Shown piece by piece: positions 59,383 to 64,000 of a stretch of 64,000 bases of DNA (position 1 is the stretch's first letter; the number at the start of each line of letters is the position of its first letter). The notes under the pieces were generated by a model, which was not told the origin of the DNA, made no database searches, and saw nothing but the letters and a program-made list of their open reading frames with translations. Where the stretch lies: positions 80,049 through 144,048 of the forward strand of contig CAZLDI010000007.1 of the NCBI GenBank assembly GCA_964558415.1. The letters run 5' to 3'. This DNA is from CAZLDI01 sp964558415 (GTDB lineage: Bacteria; Chloroflexota; Dehalococcoidia; SM23-28-2; RBG-16-64-32). Made by a program: the position numbers and the translations under genes.

Positions 59383-60186
59383 CTAGAATCCCGACCACGT
59401 ATTCAAGTCTGTGATATGCCCGTTCGCGACCAGGCGGATGTAGAGATCCGTGAAGACGATCCAGATGAGGCTGGACCAGGCCCACAAGCGGTGGTTGACG
59501 TTCCAGAGAGAGACGCGGTCCCAGATACGCTTGCGGGCGCGCGTCCAGGCGGAGCAGCTAAAGCAGTCCAGACCCCCGCCAACGAAATGGCGGAGTGAGT
59601 GGCAGGAGAAGGTGTACATCATCAGGAGGAAGGCGTTGACGCAGAGCACGACCGTGCCGACTCCGATGCCGAGCCCGGTCTCGACCGCCCTGCCGTCGAT
59701 GACCTCCTCGCTGTTGTAGAAGCCGTGGAGGGCGCCGATCCAGAGGAGGGGGACAAAGACGAGGGCGACGTACATGAAGAAGCGGTGCAGGTTCTGGAGG
59801 ATGAGGGGAAAGCGGGACTCGCCGCTATAGCGTTTCTGGAAGTCGCCAACAGCGCAGGCCGGGGGCTGCAGGAGGTAGGACCGGTAGTAGGCACGGCGGT
59901 AGTAGTAGCAGGTGGCACGGAAGCCGACGGGGCCCCAAAGGATTAGCAGCGCGGGCGAGAAGTACCAGGCGTCGACCGGGCCGCGCAGCTTCGGCTCGAA
60001 GGCTGGCGAGAGGTAGGGGCCGATCTCGTAGTGCCATTCGTCCAGAAAGGCGCTGATCGTGAGATAGCCGAGGAAGACGGTGAGGCCGAGTGCGATGATC
60101 GCCGGCTCTACCCACCAGCGGTCTGTGCGAAGGGTAGTGAGGAAGCCGAACCTGTGCGGAGGGTTGACGGCGGTTCGGGTTGCCAT
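59383..60186 (-). CDS. sdhC: Succinate dehydrogenase membrane anchor (Sdh1-type cytochrome subunit)
   Basis: A 267-residue, about five-helix membrane protein of the larger SdhC type known from actinobacterial Sdh1 complexes (FGFLTTLRTDRWWVEPAIIALGLTVFLGY; YRRAYYRSYLL; LQNLHRFFMYVALVFVPLLWIG; FSCHSLRHFVGG). It houses the quinone site, and several His could ligate haem. A TATACT eight bases before the ATG suggests a leaderless mRNA. It heads the sdhCAB operon. Confidence 0.85.
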   Translation of the reverse strand: MATRTAVNPPHRFGFLTTLRTDRWWVEPAIIALGLTVFLGYLTISAFLDEWHYEIGPYLSPAFEPKLRGPVDAWYFSPALLILWGPVGFRATCYYYRRAYYRSYLLQPPACAVGDFQKRYSGESRFPLILQNLHRFFMYVALVFVPLLWIGALHGFYNSEEVIDGRAVETGLGIGVGTVVLCVNAFLLMMYTFSCHSLRHFVGGGLDCFSCSAWTRARKRIWDRVSLWNVNHRLWAWSSLIWIVFTDLYIRLVANGHITDLNTWSGF

Positions 60187-60194
60187 GCTGGGTT

Positions 60195-60200
60195 AGTATA
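60195..60200 (-). promoter_or_regulatory. -10 box of the sdh operon, leaderless layout
   Basis: Minus-strand TATACT, eight bases (AACCCAGC), then the ATG of sdhC. The 256-base gap 60187-60442 otherwise shows no intact gene. On the minus strand a short decayed-looking reading frame (VTRKQLLDQLRALGV) can be seen near 60390-60430. Confidence 0.55.
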
Positions 60201-60442
60201 AGCTATCGGAGATCTCTATTCGCCACACTCATTCTATCAACGATGTCTATCACGGGCAACCGCTACCGGGACTTGCCCCTCATGGAACGATGCTGCTGCA
60301 CGCTTCGTCGCATTCGCTGTTGGTGCCAGCCGGGCGCAGAACGATAGGCTCGCTCGCGTTCAGCCTGGCAAGCACCATAGGACACCCAGCGCGCGTAGCT
60401 GATCCAGAAGCTGCTTCCGGGTGACTGGCCTGATCCGTGATC

Positions 60443-60988
60443 TCACGCCGACAGAGCCTTAGATGCCATCAGCAACCCGGCGATTGTCTTGGCGTCCTTT
60501 ATCGCGCCGAACTGGATGAGGTTGGGCACGCCGGACAGGGGGACGCGCTCGACGACGATCTGTTCGTCCGGATCGCCGTTGATTGCGCTCTCCGAGAGCC
60601 CACTGCCCAGAAAGACGTGGATGAACTCGGTCACATAGCCGGGGGAGACGTAAAAGCCGCAGAGGCGGCGCAGGTCTGCGGCGCGGTAGCCGGTCTCCTC
60701 CTGAAGCTCACGCTGGGCGGCGTCTTCGATACTTTCGCCGGGCTCAACACCGCCTGCCGGTATCTCCAGCAGCGCCTCGTCCGCGGCCAGCCGGTACTGG
60801 CGAACGAGGACGACGTTGCCATCGGCGTCCACAGGTACGATCGCGACGACCTCCGCATGCTCGACGATTTCGCGAAGCGCCTCGCGGCCATCGTGAAGGC
60901 GTACGCTGTCCTCGCGGAGGTTGAGTATGCGGCCATCATAGATGCGGCGGCTCGCGGTGACGATCTCGCGGGGGTTATTGGAAGGCAC
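60443..60988 (-). CDS. Nudix hydrolase (ADP-ribose pyrophosphatase-like)
   Basis: A 181-residue Nudix protein: the Nudix box reads GGVEPGESIEDAAQRELQEETGY. The layout (IYDGRILNLREDSVRL N-terminus, GFYVSPGYVTEFIHVFL after the box) is that of ADP-ribose pyrophosphatases. It starts four bases after the NAD kinase stop, giving a tlyA-nadK-nudix operon with an NAD-metabolism theme. Confidence 0.92.
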   Translation of the reverse strand: MPSNNPREIVTASRRIYDGRILNLREDSVRLHDGREALREIVEHAEVVAIVPVDADGNVVLVRQYRLAADEALLEIPAGGVEPGESIEDAAQRELQEETGYRAADLRRLCGFYVSPGYVTEFIHVFLGSGLSESAINGDPDEQIVVERVPLSGVPNLIQFGAIKDAKTIAGLLMASKALSA

Positions 60989-60991
60989 AGG

Positions 60992-61867
60992 CTAAGAGAG
61001 CGCGGGGACGTCGTCTATCTCGAACAGCTCGGGGTTGTCGGAGGCGCGCACGGTGCGAAGCCAATCCAGGCGCTCCGCCAGCATCGCGTAGTAGCTCTGG
61101 GAGCCGGAAAAGCGCACGAAGCGGGCGACGTGCCGGCTGCGGGAGACCGTCACTGTGTCGCCGCTGGCGAGCGGCCGGTCGACCTGCCCATCGACGCTGA
61201 CGATCGCCTCCTTGTCCGCCTTCACTCTGAGGTCAACCACGGCTTGCGGTTGGAGAACCAGCGGGCGCGCTGTGGCGAGGTGCGGAGCGACCGGCGTGAG
61301 CACGATGTCGCTCGATTCGGGATGCAGGATTGGTCCGCCGGCGGAGAGAGAGTAGGCGGTACTACCTGTCGCTGAGGCGACGATCACCGCATCGCACCGA
61401 TAAAGAGCGAGGCGCGCGCCGTCCACCGCCACGTCGACGTACAACGGCCTTCCGACGGCGGCTCGGCCGACCACGACATCGTTCAGGGCCTGGTACGTGG
61501 CGCCGGCCATGCCTACCTCGAGCATCGTTCGCTCCTCGATCCGGTAGCGGGCCGCCAGCACGTCCGGCAGGCGTCCCATCAATTGCTCCGGCGCAACCTC
61601 CGTCAGAAAACCAAGGCGGCCGAGATTGACGCCGAGGATGGGCACCGGGTGCGGGACGACCGTGCGAGCCGCCCGAAGGACCGTGCCGTCGCCGCCGAGG
61701 CAGACGATGAGGTCGGTACCGGGGATGCGGGCGTGGACGCCGTCGTCATCCCAGGCCGAGGCGCGCCAGACCTCCGCCACCGCGCCGCGAAGTTCGGCCT
61801 CCAGTTGGTCGGCGAGCTGCGCCGCGACGGCCCAGCGCGGGTGCACGAGGAGCCCGATTCTGTTCAT
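60992..61867 (-). CDS. nadK: NAD kinase
   Basis: A 291-residue ATP-NAD kinase producing NADP. It has the GGDGTVLRAAR phosphate-binding motif, NLGRLGFLTEV, and TGSTAYSLSAGGPILHP. The ATG at 61867 is chosen because it gives the family start MNRIGLLVHP. It overlaps the tlyA stop by four bases. Confidence 0.95.
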   Translation of the reverse strand: MNRIGLLVHPRWAVAAQLADQLEAELRGAVAEVWRASAWDDDGVHARIPGTDLIVCLGGDGTVLRAARTVVPHPVPILGVNLGRLGFLTEVAPEQLMGRLPDVLAARYRIEERTMLEVGMAGATYQALNDVVVGRAAVGRPLYVDVAVDGARLALYRCDAVIVASATGSTAYSLSAGGPILHPESSDIVLTPVAPHLATARPLVLQPQAVVDLRVKADKEAIVSVDGQVDRPLASGDTVTVSRSRHVARFVRFSGSQSYYAMLAERLDWLRTVRASDNPELFEIDDVPALS

Positions 61868-62613
61868 CGCGACCTTTCGGATTCGCTCACGACAGGCCGC
61901 AACCAGAACAAAAACTCGCGGTTGCCAGACGACCCAAGGATGGGCGATGAGGCGACGTCCACGAGGCGGAAGCCGTTCGTCACGCTCCATACTGCGAAGC
62001 GGCCGATAAGGGTTGAGTGAAGGAGCGGGTCGCGGATGACACCGCCACGAGGGACTTCGCCCTTTGCGGCCTCGAACTGGGGTTTGAACAGCGCGATGAT
62101 TGAGCCGCCCGCAACCAACAACCGGGCGATGACCGGCAGGACGAGCCGCAACGAGATGAACGAGACGTCAACCGCCGCCAGGTCCACGGGCTCCGGCAGG
62201 CTGCGCAGGAGGCGCGCGTTGACGCCCTCCATGACGGTGACGCGAGAGTCGTTGCGCAGGCGATAGTCGAGCTGGCCCTTGCCCGCGTCAACGGAGTAGA
62301 CGCGGGAGGCGCCGTGCTGAAGCAGGCAGTCCGTGAAGCCGCCGGTGGAGGCGCCGATATCCACGACGACGAGGCCAGAGACCGGGAGGCCAAACAGGCG
62401 TAAGGCGTGTTCAAGCTTTTCACCGCCGCGGCTGACGTAGCGTCGGCCAGCAACGACGTTCAGTTCAGCGGCGGCGTCTACGAGCATGCCCGGCTTGGTC
62501 AGCAGGCGCGCACCGGCGAGCACCTGGCCCGCCATCACGAGCGCCTGCGCCTTCCGGGGGCTGTCGGCCAGGCCGCGGTCGACGAGGAGGGTGTCCAGCC
62601 TGCGTTTGGTCAT
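61864..62613 (-). CDS. tlyA: TlyA-family rRNA 2'-O-methyltransferase
   Basis: A 249-residue protein with an N-terminal S4 RNA-binding domain (RLDTLLVDRGLADSPRKAQALVMAGQV) and an FtsJ-like methyltransferase domain (VVDIGASTGGFTDCLLQHGA, VDLAAVDVSFISL). It methylates rRNA cytidines and is sometimes annotated as haemolysin. It heads the operon with nadK and the Nudix gene. Confidence 0.94.
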   Translation of the reverse strand: MTKRRLDTLLVDRGLADSPRKAQALVMAGQVLAGARLLTKPGMLVDAAAELNVVAGRRYVSRGGEKLEHALRLFGLPVSGLVVVDIGASTGGFTDCLLQHGASRVYSVDAGKGQLDYRLRNDSRVTVMEGVNARLLRSLPEPVDLAAVDVSFISLRLVLPVIARLLVAGGSIIALFKPQFEAAKGEVPRGGVIRDPLLHSTLIGRFAVWSVTNGFRLVDVASSPILGSSGNREFLFWLRPVVSESERSR

Positions 62614-62671
62614 GAGTGTCTGGTCAGGATATTCAAAGCTAAGGATGACGGAGGGAAGAACCAGCGGCGGA

Positions 62672-63289
62672 CTACGGCGGTTGCAGATATGGCGAACAGG
62701 GATCAGAGCTGAAGTCTATGCACTGGCCACCTCTTCCTCTGGATATCTGGTCGATGATCCTTGTTTTGTGGCTGCATGGCTTGCCGCTGCCGCTTGAGCA
62801 AGTCTGGAAGATGAAGTCTCGCATTGTCGACCCGTGCCAGAATCCGGAGCCCGAAGTGTAGGCATCGTAACCAACGTCTGTCCAGCCATGGCCCGCCGCG
62901 TCGCCATCAACTTGAATTACGTATGTGGCGCCTGGTACCAAGAGTAGCGGTTGCTGGAACTCGAAATGTTCCATGTAGGTAGTTGGCAACAAGTATTCGC
63001 TCACGAGCTTGCTGGTTGTACCGACTATTGATCCGGTGATGGTGTCCGCTCGAACAGTAACGCTGATGGTCGTTGCACCTGGGTTCATGCTAGATAGTCC
63101 AAGTCCTATGGCGGACATATCGCTGGCCGCCGGAACAAATGTTTGATAGGGCTTCAGGGCTTGTATCTGGAAAGTCCCGAAGGTTGGCCCAATCACCTGT
63201 TGATCGATACGCCCATGCGCCGAAGCCTGCGTCTGAGTTGAGACTAGTGCCAGAAAGAGTATCAGGAAAACCGCGATTGTCCGTGTCAT
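62672..63289 (-). CDS. Exported protein of unknown function
   Basis: A 205-residue protein with a clear signal peptide (RTIAVFLILFLALVSTQTQASA). The body is beta-rich, resembling extracellular carbohydrate-binding or choice-of-anchor type modules (GTFQIQALKPYQTFVPAASDM; LLLVPGATYVIQVDGDAAGHGW), and four Cys near the C-terminus may form disulfides. It is less GC-rich than its neighbours, which could mean transfer. An extended -10 (TGCTATAAT on the minus strand, box at 63313-63318) lies about 23 bases upstream of the ATG. Confidence 0.65.
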   Translation of the reverse strand: MTRTIAVFLILFLALVSTQTQASAHGRIDQQVIGPTFGTFQIQALKPYQTFVPAASDMSAIGLGLSSMNPGATTISVTVRADTITGSIVGTTSKLVSEYLLPTTYMEHFEFQQPLLLVPGATYVIQVDGDAAGHGWTDVGYDAYTSGSGFWHGSTMRDFIFQTCSSGSGKPCSHKTRIIDQISRGRGGQCIDFSSDPCSPYLQPP

Positions 63290-63359
63290 AGCCGTTTGGC
63301 CTAGCGCGGTTGATTATAGCAATCGCGCGTCCACTTGTCGCCGCCGCGCGCCTTTTCAG

Positions 63360-64000
63360 TTAGGCGGTTTCGCCCTTGGTCTCGTCGCCCCAGAGGTCGA
63401 GGGCCTGGCCGGAGCGCGTGAGCAGCAGCGGCCGGCGGTGCGCGCGGATGGACTCCCCGTCAACGACGCACTTCTTGACGTCGCCGCGCGACGGAATCTC
63501 GTACATGACATCGAGCAGGCAGTCCTCGAGGACGGTGCGCAGGCCACGGGCACCGGTTTTGTGGCGGAGGGCCTCCTCAGCGGCGGCTTCGAGGGCATCC
63601 TCCGTGAAGACGAGTTCGACGCTATCGAGCGAGAAGAACTGCTCATACTGTTTGGCCAGCGCGTTCTTCGGCTCCGTAAGGATACGGACGAGGGCCATCT
63701 TATCGAGAGATTGGAGCGAGACCATGACCGGAATGCGGCCCACGAACTCCGGGATGAGGCCGTACTGGAGAAGGTCGTCGTGGGTGGTGCGGGCCAGGAG
63801 TTCGTCGGCGCCCTTCACCGGGTCCGCCTCGCGGAGTGCCGCGTGGGGGCGGAAGCCGAGACCGCGGGTGCCTTTGCCGATGCGGTTGTCGACGATGTCG
63901 CTTAGGCCCTGGAAAGCGCCGCCGCAGATGAAGAGGATGTTGGCGGTGTTGATCTGGATGAAGTCCTGGTGCGGGTGCTTGCGGCCGCCCTGCGGCGGCA
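63360..64000 (-). CDS. clpX: ATP-dependent Clp protease ATP-binding subunit ClpX (C-terminal part)
   Basis: The C-terminal 212 residues of ClpX, cut by the window edge. The AAA+ core is seen from QDFIQINTANILFICGGAFQGL onward, then GRIPVMVSLQSLD and the sensor-2 region HKTGARGLRTVLEDCLLDVMYEIPS. ClpX unfolds substrates for the ClpP protease. The gene continues beyond position 64000. Confidence 0.95.
   Translation of the reverse strand, partial: PPQGGRKHPHQDFIQINTANILFICGGAFQGLSDIVDNRIGKGTRGLGFRPHAALREADPVKGADELLARTTHDDLLQYGLIPEFVGRIPVMVSLQSLDKMALVRILTEPKNALAKQYEQFFSLDSVELVFTEDALEAAAEEALRHKTGARGLRTVLEDCLLDVMYEIPSRGDVKKCVVDGESIRAHRRPLLLTRSGQALDLWGDETKGETA

Noticed and set aside
60200..60440. 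A minus-strand fragment resembling the start of a small protein (VTRKQLLDQLRALGV).
   Set aside because: It runs into a stop after about 25 codons and no continuation is convincing; it could be a remnant gene, but no family can be named.

Overview
This is a GC-rich bacterial chromosome segment (low sixties percent by eye) densely packed with genes on both strands. No rRNA, tRNA, CRISPR array, prophage or transposase was found. The gene content suggests an aerobic, heterotrophic member of the Chloroflexota, probably a non-dehalogenating Dehalococcoidia lineage. The pointers are paired CaiB/BaiF CoA-transferases, split hotdog dehydratases, an actinobacterial-type SdhC, AbrB/PIN toxin modules, TlyA and many leaderless-looking promoters. 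This placement is inference from gene content; no marker gene settles it.

Layout. 200-6493: polA (proofreading residues lost), a two-hotdog MaoC protein, rhodanese, an alpha/beta hydrolase and mscL. 6661-9165: two class III CoA-transferases, followed by a 160-bp tandem array built from the 3' end of the second gene plus a dispersed repeat. 9585-19300 is an accessory stretch: TPR and SRPBCC proteins, a VapBC-type module, a TPP enzyme, a ferredoxin-cyclase fusion, a Rieske protein, a frameshifted VOC gene, ankyrin and membrane proteins, and a second VapBC module. 19528-25813: ferritin-like diiron protein, a glycosyltransferase/glucosidase pair and an SDR. 25915-30377 (minus) is a fatty-acyl set: acyltransferase, thioesterases, FabF-like synthase and HadA/HadB-like hotdogs. 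30497-32552: two ferredoxins, a LysR regulator and an ArsC/Spx-family gene with an in-frame TGA. 32589-37399: endonuclease IV, CoA-transferase/hydrolase, M28 peptidase and a LysM lipoprotein. 37512-41643: all three subunits of a biotin transcarboxylase. 42150-60186: TCA-cycle genes (aconitase, isocitrate and malate dehydrogenases, fumarase alpha, succinate dehydrogenase) interspersed with a methyltransferase, two cyclases and others. 60443-64000: Nudix hydrolase, NAD kinase, TlyA, an exported protein and the C-terminal part of clpX.

The genes fit together as carbon and energy metabolism: CoA-transferases and hotdog enzymes handle acyl-CoAs, the transcarboxylase links methylmalonyl-CoA to oxaloacetate, and most of an oxidative TCA cycle is present.

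Two observations stand out. First, at 32202-32552 a normal-length ArsC/Spx-family protein is recovered only if the TGA at 32232 is read as selenocysteine. It replaces the first Cys of the CxxC motif, and a hairpin of bacterial SECIS type lies just downstream. Second, the 3' ends of three housekeeping genes (CoA-transferase, TPP enzyme, malate dehydrogenase) are repeated downstream. In two cases the repeats bracket complete accessory genes like cassettes, and no recombinase is visible.
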